64,000 bases of DNA from Tenacibaculum pacificus (GTDB lineage: Bacteria; Bacteroidota; Bacteroidia; Flavobacteriales; Flavobacteriaceae): NCBI RefSeq assembly GCF_027941775.1, contig NZ_CP115917.1, positions 2,337,001 to 2,401,000 on the forward strand, written 5' to 3'. Under the pieces are notes generated by a model. It ran no database searches and was not told the DNA's origin. It saw only the letters and a list, made by a program, of their open reading frames with translations. The translations under genes were made by a program, and so were the position numbers. Shown here piece by piece: positions 51,421-61,389 of this stretch. The stretch's first letter is position 1. Each line of letters opens with the position of its first letter.

Positions 51421-53115
51421 ATGCAATTATCAGAACAAGAAGTTGTACGTAGAGAAAAATTAGGGAAATTACGTGAATTAGGTATCAACCCATACCCTGC
51501 TGATTTATTCCCATTAGATTCTAATTCTAAAGAAATAAAAGAAAACTTCGCGGAAGATAAACAGGTGGTTATTGCTGGTCGTTTAATGGCTATCAATATA
51601 CAAGGAAAAGCTTCTTTTGCTCAATTACAAGATAGTGAAGGTAGAATTCAACTTTATTTTAATAGAGATGAAATTTGTACTGGAGAAGATAAAACTTTAT
51701 ATAATGATGTTTTTAAAAAATTATTAGATTTAGGTGATTTTATTGGTGTTGAAGGAGAGTTATTCACAACAAAAGTTGGTGAAAAAACAGTAAAAGTAAA
51801 ATCTTTTAAATTATTGAGTAAAGCCTTAAAACCTTTACCAATGCCTAAAGTAAAAGATGGTGTTACTTATGATGCTTTTACAGATCCTGAGATGCGTTAC
51901 CGTCAGCGTTATGCTGATTTAGTGGTAAACCCGCATGTAAAAGAAGTTTTTGTAAAACGTACAAAGTTATTTACTGCAATGCGTAACTTCTTTAACGATT
52001 CGGGTTATTTTGAAGTTGAAACACCAATTTTACAGCCTATTGCTGGTGGTGCTTCTGCAAGACCTTTTATGACGCATCACAATGCTTTAGATGTGCCTTT
52101 ATATATGCGTATTGCTAATGAATTATACTTAAAACGTTTAATTGTTGGTGGTTTTGATGGTGTTTATGAGTTTTCTAAAAACTTCAGAAATGAAGGTATG
52201 GACAGAACGCATAATCCTGAATTTACAGCAATGGAAATTTATGTAGCTTATAAAGACTACAACTGGATGATGGACTTTACTGAAAAGTTATTAGAACACT
52301 GTGCAATTGCCGTAAACGGAACAAGTGAAGCAACTTTTGGTGAACATAAGATTGATTTTAAAGCTCCATACGCAAGAGTTACAATGGCTGATTCTATCAA
52401 ACATTTTACTGGTTTTGATATTAACGGAAAATCGGAAACTGAACTTTTTGAGGCTGCTAAAGAAATGGGTATCGAAGTTGATGCAACCATGGGTAAAGGA
52501 AAATTAATTGATGAAATGTTTGGTGAAAAATGTGAAGGAAACTACATTCAGCCTACTTTTATTACTGATTATCCGAAGGAAATGTCTCCTTTATGTAAAG
52601 AACATAGAGATAATCCTGAATTAACAGAGCGTTTTGAATTAATGGTTTGTGGTAAAGAAATTGCAAATGCATATTCTGAATTAAATGACCCGATTGATCA
52701 GCGTGAGCGTTTTGAAGCACAATTAAAATTAGCAGAACGTGGTGATGATGAAGCAACTGAATTTATCGATGATGACTTTTTACGTGCTTTAGAATATGGA
52801 ATGCCTCCTACTTCTGGTTTAGGAATTGGAATGGACAGATTAATTATGTATTTAACGAATAATCCATCTATTCAAGAAGTGTTATTTTTCCCTCAAATGA
52901 GACCTGAGAAAAAAGCATCAGCAGTTGAATTAAGCGAAGATGAAAAAGCTGTTTTAGCAATTATTGAAAAATCTGGAAAAATAGATTTGAATAATTTAAA
53001 AATACAATCGAGCTTATCTAATAAAAAATGGGATAAAACAATTAAAGGATTAACTAAAAATAAATTAGCTAAAGTTGAAAAAACTGAAGAAGGTTTATTT
53101 GTTGAATTAGTATAA
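51421..53115 (+). CDS. lysS: lysyl-tRNA synthetase (class II)
   Basis: This class II synthetase of 564 residues has an OB-fold anticodon-binding domain (about 40-150), the motif 2 region [23 protein letters not shown] and motif 3 [13 protein letters not shown]. It charges tRNA-Lys. The last 65 residues (from about [20 protein letters not shown]) form an extension with a winged-helix-like pattern, longer than the E. coli enzyme; such tails occur in Bacteroidetes. The gene has a clear promoter and terminator and lies back-to-back with the candidate small RNA. Frames inside it on the other strand are shadows. Confidence 0.96.
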   Translation: MQLSEQEVVRREKLGKLRELGINPYPADLFPLDSNSKEIKENFAEDKQVVIAGRLMAINIQGKASFAQLQDSEGRIQLYFNRDEICTGEDKTLYNDVFKKLLDLGDFIGVEGELFTTKVGEKTVKVKSFKLLSKALKPLPMPKVKDGVTYDAFTDPEMRYRQRYADLVVNPHVKEVFVKRTKLFTAMRNFFNDSGYFEVETPILQPIAGGASARPFMTHHNALDVPLYMRIANELYLKRLIVGGFDGVYEFSKNFRNEGMDRTHNPEFTAMEIYVAYKDYNWMMDFTEKLLEHCAIAVNGTSEATFGEHKIDFKAPYARVTMADSIKHFTGFDINGKSETELFEAAKEMGIEVDATMGKGKLIDEMFGEKCEGNYIQPTFITDYPKEMSPLCKEHRDNPELTERFELMVCGKEIANAYSELNDPIDQRERFEAQLKLAERGDDEATEFIDDDFLRALEYGMPPTSGLGIGMDRLIMYLTNNPSIQEVLFFPQMRPEKKASAVELSEDEKAVLAIIEKSGKIDLNNLKIQSSLSNKKWDKTIKGLTKNKLAKVEKTEEGLFVELV

Positions 53116-53135
53116 TTTTTTTCTTACATATAATA

Positions 53136-53168
53136 TAAAAAGCAATCTGAAAAGGTTGCTTTTTTTTA
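53136..53168 (+). terminator. lysS terminator
   Basis: AAAAGCAATCT and AGGTTGCTTTT form the stem with a G-T pair, followed by T8. Confidence 0.7.
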
Positions 53169-53261
53169 TTTGATTATCTATAAAAATGATTTTAAATAAT
53201 TACAAATCAATAATATAAATTAAACATTCAACTAATTTATTTTTCATAATTTTAAAAAGCT

Positions 53262-55289
53262 ATGAAAAAACTATTACAATACCTTCCCTTTTACTTTCTG
53301 ATTTGTATAATTATTGGAATTATAATCCAATTTTACACCAATATTTGGCATTATCATTTTAGCTATTTAGCTCTTGTTTTATTGATATCAACAGGGATTT
53401 TATTTCTTCTGAAGAAAAAAGTAAAAGCTAAAATTTATTATACCATAATTACAAATTTACTATTTGTTTTTATCGGAATTTCTACCACGTTTATACACAA
53501 TCCAAAGAATTATGATAATTATTATAAGCGTCATATTACTGATAATTCAAGTATCATAATAAAAATACATAAGGTTTTAAAAACAGGGAATTATAATCAT
53601 AAATATATTGCTGATGTAATTCAAATTGACACTAAAAAAACAGTTGGAACAATTCTTTTAAATCTTAAAAAAGATAGTATTTCATCACCTTTAAAAGTGG
53701 ATGATTTAATTTTCACCAAAACTGAATTTAAAAAATTAAAAACACCATTAAATCCGTATCAATTTGATTACAGTAATTATTTATCAAAAAAATATGTATA
53801 TCAACAAGTTTTTATCAATTCTGATAATTATCAAAAATTAATAAAAAATAACGCTTCAATTTATGGTTTATCTGAAAAAATCAGAAATAAAATTCAAACT
53901 TCTTTAAAAGAATATGACTTTACTAAAGATGAATTATCTGTAATTAATGCGCTGTTATTAGGAGAGCGAAAAGATATTTCTAAAAGTCTTATCCAAAGTT
54001 ATACAAATGCAGGAGCGATACATATTTTGGCTATTTCAGGCTTACATATTGGTATTATACTATTGATGTTAAGTTATTTATTCAAACCTATTGAACATTT
54101 CAAAAATGGACTATTAATAAAAAGTTTATTTCTGATTATTTTACTTTGGACGTTTGCTTTTATCGCAGGATTATCGGCTTCAGTAGTTAGAGCTGTTACC
54201 ATGTTTACGTTTATTGCTATTGGAGACTCTTTCAAAAAAAGAAAATAGTTGAATATTCTTTAATTAGCTCGATGTTTTTTTTATTACTGATAAAGCCTTT
54301 ATTTTTATTTGATGTTGGTTTTCAGTTGAGTTATATGGCTGTATTCGGAATTATTTGGATACAACCAGTACTTTATAAATTATGGACTCCAAAATTTTGG
54401 CTATTGAATAAATTTTGGAGTTTACTAACCGTTTCAATTGCCGCACAAGTAGGAATATTACCAATAAGTTTGTATTATTTTCATCAATTTCCTGGATTAT
54501 TTTTTATCGCAAACCTTGTAATTATTCCTTTTTTGGGTAGTATTTTAATGGGCGGAATTCTAATAATATTTCTTGCGCTTTTAAAAATACCTTTACAATT
54601 TTTATTTGATTTCTACGGATTCATTATTTCATTAATGAATAAAATTGTTGATTGGGTTGCCAAACAAGAAGAGTTTTTATTACAAGAAATACCAATGTCT
54701 TTTTATCAAATGATACTTTGGTATCTTGTTGTTATTTTTACATATCAGCTAATTATCAATAAAAAAAATAAGCAACTTATTTTGTTACTTACATCGATAA
54801 TTATATTACAAGTGACTTTCATTTTTGAAAAGAAAAAACAACAAACAACCCAAGAATTAATTGTTTTTCATAAAAGCAGAAAAAATATAATAGGAATAAG
54901 AAATGGAACTAATTTAGATATTTTACACAATTTAGATTCTTCTAAAATTATAACAGAAAGAACAATTAAAAGTTATCGAATACATTGAAAATATAAAAAG
55001 TAATTTCTCAAATAAAACACCTGATATTTTTACTTTTACTTCGGATACTATTTTAATTGTAGATAATTTGGGCGTTTATGATATATCGCTTCAAAATCCG
55101 ATTGTTATTTTACAAAACTCGCCTAAAATTAATCTAGATAGATTAATTAAAAAACTAAATCCGAAGAAAATAATTACTGATGGAAGTAATTACAAAAACT
55201 ATGTAAATTATTGGAAAACTACTTGTAAAAAACAAAAAACTCCATTTTATGATACTAAAAAAAACGGAGCATTTATCATTAAAAAATAA
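53262..55289 (+). pseudogene. comEC: ComEC/Rec2 DNA-uptake channel, frame broken twice
   Basis: Three successive frames together encode one ComEC-like membrane protein of about 675 residues. The first (53262-54248) has N-terminal helices and the competence core LSVINALLLGERKDIS and AGAIHILAISGLHIGIILLML. The second (to 54988) has the remaining helices from FFLLLIKPLFLFDVGFQLSYM. The third holds the C-terminal degenerate metallo-beta-lactamase-like domain (IFTFTSDTILIVDNLGVYDI onward). The first break lies on A7 (54234-54240) and is cured by one added A. The second lies at A4 (54967-54970) and needs one A fewer, the opposite sign. Without correction the gene is disrupted, which would affect natural transformation. 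Confidence 0.8.
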
Positions 55290-55303
55290 GTTGTAAAAAA
55301 GAC

Positions 55304-55822
55304 TTAAATAGCACTTTTAAATTCCTTTTCAAAAGTTACCCATTCAGTAGTTTTATAAATATCTTTTGTGAAAAAATTAATTATTTTCTCAAAACGTTGT
55401 TCACCTAAATAACCAGGAACAGTTTGAATTAATCTTTCTTCTGGGTCAAAAAATGCCGTAGAAGGATAACTCATTTGTCCTTTCATAATTTGTGCTGCTA
55501 ACTCATGATATTTCATTCTATTTTGCTTTACATATTTATAGGTTTTACCATTAAAACTGATATCATCTTTACCCTCACCGTTCATTTTTACAGCATAATA
55601 ATTATCATTAATAAACTTAACAATAACATTATTTTTATAAGTTGTTTTATCCATTTTTTTACACCACCCACACCAATCGGTATATAAGTCTACTAAAATA
55701 GGTTTTGGATTCTCTTTATTTTTTTCTATTGCTTGCTCAAAAGTTAACCAATTAACTTTTTCTTGTGCTTTTACTCCAACCGAAATAATAGCTAAAACTA
55801 CTACTAAAATTAATTTTCTCAT
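55304..55822 (-). CDS. secreted thioredoxin-fold protein
   Basis: This 172-residue protein has a signal peptide (residues 1-19, ending VKAQ) and a thioredoxin_7-type domain with the active-site-like motif DWCGWCKKM (about residues 49-57), so a CxxC with Gly-Trp between. The PSTAFFD segment contains the cis-Pro. Such proteins act on disulfides in the periplasm; the CGWC dipeptide resembles DsbD-type and related families. It is a single gene on the minus strand between comEC and the POT transporter. Its substrate is unknown. Confidence 0.85.
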   Translation of the reverse strand: MRKLILVVVLAIISVGVKAQEKVNWLTFEQAIEKNKENPKPILVDLYTDWCGWCKKMDKTTYKNNVIVKFINDNYYAVKMNGEGKDDISFNGKTYKYVKQNRMKYHELAAQIMKGQMSYPSTAFFDPEERLIQTVPGYLGEQRFEKIINFFTKDIYKTTEWVTFEKEFKSAI

Positions 55823-55856
55823 ATATGTTAAGTATCAATAAGTGTACCCAATTTAC

Positions 55857-55894
55857 AAAAAAACCTGTCAATTATAAAAATTGACAGGTTTTTT
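55857..55894. terminator. terminator of the POT transporter gene
   Basis: AAAACCTGTCAAT and ATTGACAGGTTTT form a 13-bp stem with A and T flanks on both sides. Confidence 0.8.
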
Positions 55895-55915
55895 AAATTT
55901 TTTAAATTTTTTATG

Positions 55916-57463
55916 CTATCTAATTCCGTGCATTAATTTTTTAATTAACGGATTTAAAAATAATAATAACACTCCTACTCCTGCTGGAATAATTGTGAAT
56001 ATTAAGAAGAAATAAGACATTGAATGTTGTTGTACAATTACATCAATATATCCACCTACAAATGCTGCTAAATAATTTCCTGCTGCAATAGCTAAATACC
56101 ATAAACCGAACATCATTCCAATTTTTTTGGCTGGCACTAATTTAGATACATAAGACAAACCTACTGGAGATAAACATAATTCCCCCATAGTATGTAATAA
56201 ATACGCTAATACTAACCAAAGTAAACTAACTGAAGCTGTTTTTGCTCCTTGTGGTATACCACTTGATCCGTAAGCTAAAGCTCCAAAACCGATACCTAAT
56301 AAAATCATTCCTACTGCAAATTTAATAGCTGCTGAAGGATTGAATTTACTTTCCCACCATTTAGAAAATAAAGGTGCTAAACCAATAATAAAAAGTGAGT
56401 TTAAAATTAAAAACCATGATGGCTCAATTTCTGCATTTTCTTTTGGAATAATAATACTAAGTTTCCAAAGTGCAATTGCCCAAATACTTAAAAAACTAAT
56501 ACCTAAAGTAATGTTTGATAATGTTATCTTTTTAAAAGTTTGTCCGAATAATTTTAATAATACCCAAGAAATTATTCCTAAAGGAAGAACAGTAACTAAT
56601 ACATCTACAATTTTAAATATTGATGCCGAATTTCCTACTAATTTTAATTGCGTATAATTTTTTGCAAAAATGGTCATAGATCCACTTGCTTGTTCAAAAG
56701 CAGCCCAAAAGAAAACTGTTAAAAATGCTAAAATAGCAACAACAATATAACGATCTCTTTGCACATTTGCTGGTATTTTTTCTTCTACTGCTTGAGAGTT
56801 TTCAATAGCATCAGATAAATCTACTTTTGAAGTAGGTTCTTTACCAACCTCGCCAAAAATACTTCTACCAAACCAAAATTGTAACATTCCTAAGAACATA
56901 AAAACACCTGCTAATCCAAATCCCCAAGAGAAACTTAAATTACTTGCTAAGAATCCACATAAAAGAACTCCTAAAAATCCTCCTGCATTTACTCCCATAT
57001 AAAAGATCGTAAAAGCTCCATCTTTTCTATCAGGATACTCATTATATAAACCACTTACAATAGAAGTTACATTTGGTTTAAATAAACCATTACCAAGTAT
57101 TAATAAACCAATACCTAGATATAACATCGTTTCTGTTTCAACAGCCATTGCAGCATGTCCTAAAGTCATTGCGAGTGCTCCAATTGCTACCGCTTTTTGA
57201 TACCCTAATAATTTATCAGCTAAAAAACCTCCAATAATTGGTGTTAAATATACCGAACTCGTATAAATACCTAATAAACCAATTGCTCTGTTTGTTGTCC
57301 ATTCCCAACCACCATCAGCAAATGATGAAGTTAAAAATAATACAAAAATGGCGCGCATACCATAGTATGAAAAACGCTCCCACATTTCTGTAAAAAATAA
57401 TACAAATAATGCAGGCTTATGACCTAGTAGTGTAAAGTCATTCTCTTTAGTTAGTGTACTCAT
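55916..57463 (-). CDS. POT-family proton-coupled peptide transporter, copy 1
   Basis: This 515-residue protein of the major facilitator superfamily imports di- and tripeptides with protons. The family hallmarks are GHKPALFVLFFTEMWERFSYYGMRA (first helix, with the ExxERFxYY motif) and FTIFYMGVNAGGFLG for helix 5. It is a paralogue of the next gene upstream (57546-59099), which opens with the same ERFSYYGMRA region. A strong hairpin between them may reduce transcription into this copy. Together with the dipeptidyl peptidase they form a peptide-use cluster. Confidence 0.93.
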   Translation of the reverse strand: MSTLTKENDFTLLGHKPALFVLFFTEMWERFSYYGMRAIFVLFLTSSFADGGWEWTTNRAIGLLGIYTSSVYLTPIIGGFLADKLLGYQKAVAIGALAMTLGHAAMAVETETMLYLGIGLLILGNGLFKPNVTSIVSGLYNEYPDRKDGAFTIFYMGVNAGGFLGVLLCGFLASNLSFSWGFGLAGVFMFLGMLQFWFGRSIFGEVGKEPTSKVDLSDAIENSQAVEEKIPANVQRDRYIVVAILAFLTVFFWAAFEQASGSMTIFAKNYTQLKLVGNSASIFKIVDVLVTVLPLGIISWVLLKLFGQTFKKITLSNITLGISFLSIWAIALWKLSIIIPKENAEIEPSWFLILNSLFIIGLAPLFSKWWESKFNPSAAIKFAVGMILLGIGFGALAYGSSGIPQGAKTASVSLLWLVLAYLLHTMGELCLSPVGLSYVSKLVPAKKIGMMFGLWYLAIAAGNYLAAFVGGYIDVIVQQHSMSYFFLIFTIIPAGVGVLLLFLNPLIKKLMHGIR

Positions 57464-57489
57464 AAAAATGTTTGTTTTATTGATTTTTG

Positions 57490-57531
57490 AAAAAAAAGCT
57501 CTAAATCATATAATATGATTTAGAGCTTTTT
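57490..57531 (-). terminator. terminator between the two POT genes
   Basis: AAAGCTCTAAATCATAT and ATATGATTTAGAGCTTT form a perfect 17-bp stem; on the minus strand T7 follows. Confidence 0.75.
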
Positions 57532-57545
57532 AAGAATATATTTTG

Positions 57546-59099
57546 TTAATCTGCTAACTCGAAACCTTCAGCTTCTTCATTTGAAGTTCCTTGCGTATCT
57601 TCAGCACCATGTGTTAATCTTTTCAATGGTTTTAGTAAAGCGATTACTAGTAATCCAAAAACAACTGTAAATATTACAATTCCTGTAAAAATAGTATACT
57701 CTCCTAAATGCTCTGAGTTTTCTCCTAAAATACCTGCAACTTTACCTCCAAGCCCCGTAGCAGCAAAATATAATCCCATCATAAGAGATGCATATTTAAC
57801 AGGAGCTAATTTAGTTACGAATGATAATGATACTGGTGAAGAACATAATTCTCCAATGGTATGAAATAAATAGGCTAATACTAACCATTGCATTCCTGAA
57901 CTTCCATTAGCTTCGTATTCTCTTACGGCTAATATCATGAAAACAAAACCTAACCCCATAATAATAGTTCCTGTCGCCATTTTAAATAAAGAAGAAGCTT
58001 CTTTATTTTTTATTTTTCGCTTCGCCCAAATATTTGCAATCCAAACTGCAAGTAATATAATAAATCCTGCATTTAATCCTTGAAACATTGGTGTAGGAAT
58101 TAAATATCCGAATAACATTCTATCGGTTTTTGTTTCTGTATAAACACTCATTAATCCTCCTGCTTGTTCAAAAGCTCCCCAGAAAACAATAACTAATAGA
58201 AAAGAAAGAAGTAATACTAAAAAACGATCTTTTAATATTTTAGTTTCTAAACTTTTATAAATCATCATCATTAAACCAACAACAAAAGACAAGAAAATAA
58301 ATAATGTACCATACCCCCAATGATCAACACCTTTAAAAGTAAAACCAGCGTATATTGATAGTGCTAATAATACTACAAAAATAGTTAACTGTACTGGGTT
58401 TTTAAAAATGTTCGAAAATATTTTAACTAAAGAAACATCGTTCTTTTTTTCTTCAACTGTAGGTTTATTACCAACATGAATAATATATTTTTGCCCATAA
58501 ACATATACCGCTAAACCTAATAACATTGCAATTCCTGCTAAACCAAAACCTGCATGCCACCCCCATTTAGCCACTACAACACCAATAATAGATGTGGCTA
58601 ATAATGACCCTAAATTTATTCCTATATAAAAAATACTAAACCCTTTATCTCTTCGGATATCTCCTTTTTTATAAAGTCCCCCAACCATTGTTGAAATATT
58701 TGGTTTTAAACAACCTACTCCTAAAATAATTAAACCTAAACCAGCAAAAAATGCCCATTCTGCTTCTACCGCCAAAATTCCATGCCCTAGAACTAAAATA
58801 ATAGCACCGAGCATAACGGTTTTTCGTTGTCCTAAAACTTTATCAGCCAAAATTCCTCCAGGAATAGAAATAACATACACTAACATTACATACCAACCGT
58901 ATAATTGATACGCCTCTAAATTTGTCCATCCCAAACCAGGACCATCTTTATGTGATGCTTCAGCAATCATATAAATAACCAATAAAGCACGCATTCCATA
59001 GTAAGAAAAACGCTCCCACATTTCTGTGAAAAACAATACATATAATCCTATTGGATGCCCAAATAATTCTTTTTCGTGTGGCTTTTTTACTTCATTCAT
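57546..59099 (-). CDS. POT-family proton-coupled peptide transporter, copy 2
   Basis: This 517-residue di/tripeptide:H+ symporter has the same POT hallmarks as its neighbour, ExxERFSYYGMRA at the first helix and FSIFYIGINLGSLLA at helix 5, and ends in an acidic tail (GAEDTQGTSNEEAEGFELAD). It lies 3 nt after the dipeptidyl peptidase IV gene, so the two are cotranscribed. The enzyme would release dipeptides outside or in the periplasm and this transporter would bring them in. The functional coupling is an inference from order and from known substrate classes. Confidence 0.94.
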   Translation of the reverse strand: MNEVKKPHEKELFGHPIGLYVLFFTEMWERFSYYGMRALLVIYMIAEASHKDGPGLGWTNLEAYQLYGWYVMLVYVISIPGGILADKVLGQRKTVMLGAIILVLGHGILAVEAEWAFFAGLGLIILGVGCLKPNISTMVGGLYKKGDIRRDKGFSIFYIGINLGSLLATSIIGVVVAKWGWHAGFGLAGIAMLLGLAVYVYGQKYIIHVGNKPTVEEKKNDVSLVKIFSNIFKNPVQLTIFVVLLALSIYAGFTFKGVDHWGYGTLFIFLSFVVGLMMMIYKSLETKILKDRFLVLLLSFLLVIVFWGAFEQAGGLMSVYTETKTDRMLFGYLIPTPMFQGLNAGFIILLAVWIANIWAKRKIKNKEASSLFKMATGTIIMGLGFVFMILAVREYEANGSSGMQWLVLAYLFHTIGELCSSPVSLSFVTKLAPVKYASLMMGLYFAATGLGGKVAGILGENSEHLGEYTIFTGIVIFTVVFGLLVIALLKPLKRLTHGAEDTQGTSNEEAEGFELAD

Positions 59100-59102
59100 T
59101 TT

Positions 59103-61247
59103 TTATAAATTGTTTTTAATAAAATTTGTCATTTTAGTATATAAATGCAAACGAGTATTACCACCGTAAATTCCGTGATCTTTATCTGGATACATTCCCC
59201 ATTCAAATTGCTTATTAGCTTGAATTAAAGCTTCCGCCATTCTGTACGCATTTTGAACGTGTACATTATCATCACCTGTTCCGTGAATTAATAAATACTT
59301 TCCTTTTAATAATTCTGGATAATTTAAAGGAGAATTACTATCATAACCAGTTGGATTTTCTTCAGGAGTACGCATATAACGTTCTGTATAAATAGTATCG
59401 TAAAAACGCCAAGTAGTAACTGGTGCTACTGCTATTGCTGTTGCAAAAATATCGTTTCCTTTTAAAATACAGTTTGTACTCATGTGTCCACCAAAAGACC
59501 ATCCCCAAATACCTACTCTTTTTTCATCAACATAAGGTAATGTTGCTAATTTTTTAGCTACTGCTATTTGATCTTCTGTTTCATATTTTACTAAATTCAA
59601 ATATGTTACTTTTTTAAAATCTCTACCTTTAAAACCTGTTCCTCTACCATCAACACAAACAACTATATAACCGTTTTGTGCTAACATTTGATGCCAATAA
59701 TCATTTGCATTATTCCAGCTATTTTTTACACTTTGAGACCCTGGACCAGAATATTGATACATCAATACAGGATATTTTTTATTTGCATCAAAATTAGCAG
59801 GTTTAATCGTGTACATATTTAAGTCGTTTCCGTTTACATTAATAGTAGAAAATTCTTTTTTACTTAAATTATATCCAGCTACAACTTGTTTTAAAGCCGC
59901 ATTATCTTTTATTGTTTTTAATACTTTTCCTGCATCATTTCTTAAAGAATATATATTCGGAGTATTGGCATCAGAAAATGTATTAATAAAGTAATTCATG
60001 TTTTTACTAAATGCACCTCTATTAGTTCCTAAAGGATTACTTAATAATTTTTTATTTTCTCCAGTTAAAGAAACACTATAAACACCTCTATTTATCGAAC
60101 CATTTTCTACAGATTGATAATAAATTGTTTTTTTATCAGAATTAAAACCATAGTAATTTGTTACCTCCCAATTACCTTTTGTTACTTGGTTTATTAATTT
60201 TCCTTTTTTATTATAGTGATATATATGATTATATCCATCTTTTTCGCTTGACCAAATGAAGCTATTATCATCTAAAAAAGTTAAATCATCATTAACGGCA
60301 ACAAATGCCTTATCTTTTTCATTCAATATTAATGAAGTTTCGTATGTTTTAGCATTAACAAAATACATTTTCAAATCATTCTGATGACGATTTAAAGTAC
60401 GTACGGCTAAAACATTATCATCTTTAGTCCAATTAATTCTTGGAATATATTCGTAATCTCCAAAAATCATTTTTGAAGTTCCATTCGTTGATAAATTATA
60501 AATATGTAAGCTAACTTTAGCGTTATCTTCTCCTGCTTTAGGATATTTAAAAACATGTTGTGTTGGGTAAATTCCTTTTCCGTAAATATCCATAGAAAAA
60601 GTTTTTACAGCACTTTCATCAAAACGTAAAAAAGCAAGATTGTTACCATTTGCACTCCATTCAAAAGCTTTTACAAAAGCAAATTCCTCTTCGTAAACCC
60701 AATCGGTAATACCGTTTATAATTTTATTTTTTTCACCATCATTTGTTACCTGAATAATTGTATTGTCAGAAAAATCTCTAATAAATAAGTTATTCTCTTT
60801 TGCAAATGCTACTCTTTTACTATCTGGTGAAAAAGTAGGACGTTGAATGTCTTCTCCAATTAACTTCAATGATTTTGAAGCAATATCATACATATAAAAT
60901 GTACCTAAAAAAGAATGACGAAATATTTTCTTAAAATTAGTTCCTAAAATTAACTTCGTTTCATCATTATTAAAAGTGTACGATTTAAATATTTTTAATC
61001 CGTTTAAATCTGCACCGTTTACAATGGTTTCAACCTTTTCTAAAGTCTTGTAACTGTACTTATTTACTGTTGAAGTTCCATTTTTAGTACTTAACAACGA
61101 GTAATAATCACCATTCATTGAGTTCAATGAATTCATATAATCGGCTCTAAATGTGCCATTTCTCCATATATCTTCTAAAGAAATATCTTTTTTTTGTGCT
61201 TGTAATAACGTAGATATCCCTAGAAAAAGTATTAATATTTTCTTCAT
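59103..61247 (-). CDS. dipeptidyl peptidase IV (S9B)
   Basis: This is a 714-residue secreted serine peptidase that removes N-terminal dipeptides with Pro or Ala in the second position. I chose ATG 61247 because MKKILILFLGISTLLQAQ is a proper signal peptide, whereas the upstream in-frame ATG (61358) would bury it. A beta-propeller domain (about 50-470, with DWVYEEEFAF as in the DPP IV double-Glu region) precedes the alpha/beta hydrolase with Ser in GWSFGG, Asp in HGTGDDNVHVQN and His in PDKDHGI. It lies 3 nt before a POT transporter gene. Confidence 0.94.
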   Translation of the reverse strand: MKKILILFLGISTLLQAQKKDISLEDIWRNGTFRADYMNSLNSMNGDYYSLLSTKNGTSTVNKYSYKTLEKVETIVNGADLNGLKIFKSYTFNNDETKLILGTNFKKIFRHSFLGTFYMYDIASKSLKLIGEDIQRPTFSPDSKRVAFAKENNLFIRDFSDNTIIQVTNDGEKNKIINGITDWVYEEEFAFVKAFEWSANGNNLAFLRFDESAVKTFSMDIYGKGIYPTQHVFKYPKAGEDNAKVSLHIYNLSTNGTSKMIFGDYEYIPRINWTKDDNVLAVRTLNRHQNDLKMYFVNAKTYETSLILNEKDKAFVAVNDDLTFLDDNSFIWSSEKDGYNHIYHYNKKGKLINQVTKGNWEVTNYYGFNSDKKTIYYQSVENGSINRGVYSVSLTGENKKLLSNPLGTNRGAFSKNMNYFINTFSDANTPNIYSLRNDAGKVLKTIKDNAALKQVVAGYNLSKKEFSTINVNGNDLNMYTIKPANFDANKKYPVLMYQYSGPGSQSVKNSWNNANDYWHQMLAQNGYIVVCVDGRGTGFKGRDFKKVTYLNLVKYETEDQIAVAKKLATLPYVDEKRVGIWGWSFGGHMSTNCILKGNDIFATAIAVAPVTTWRFYDTIYTERYMRTPEENPTGYDSNSPLNYPELLKGKYLLIHGTGDDNVHVQNAYRMAEALIQANKQFEWGMYPDKDHGIYGGNTRLHLYTKMTNFIKNNL

Positions 61248-61369
61248 GTTAAATTGTTGTTTATCTGAAAAGTTTGCCAAGTTTACGGAAAAATCAGCAA
61301 AAAACGTGTCAAAAAAATCATAAATACTAAATAAGACACCTATTTTAACAGGATTCATTTATCTTTGAA

Positions 61370-61377
61370 GCACCTAA
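61370..61377 (+). promoter_or_regulatory. putative -7 box of the HMG-CoA reductase operon
   Basis: TATCTTTG lies 12 nt before the ATG at 61390; the -33 TTG is not clear. Confidence 0.45.
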
Positions 61378-61389
61378 AATTAATTGAGA

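Noticed and set aside
61248..61358. 37-residue N-terminal extension of the dipeptidyl peptidase
   Set aside because: It would place the signal peptide internally; MKKILILFLG at 61247 is a normal secretion signal.
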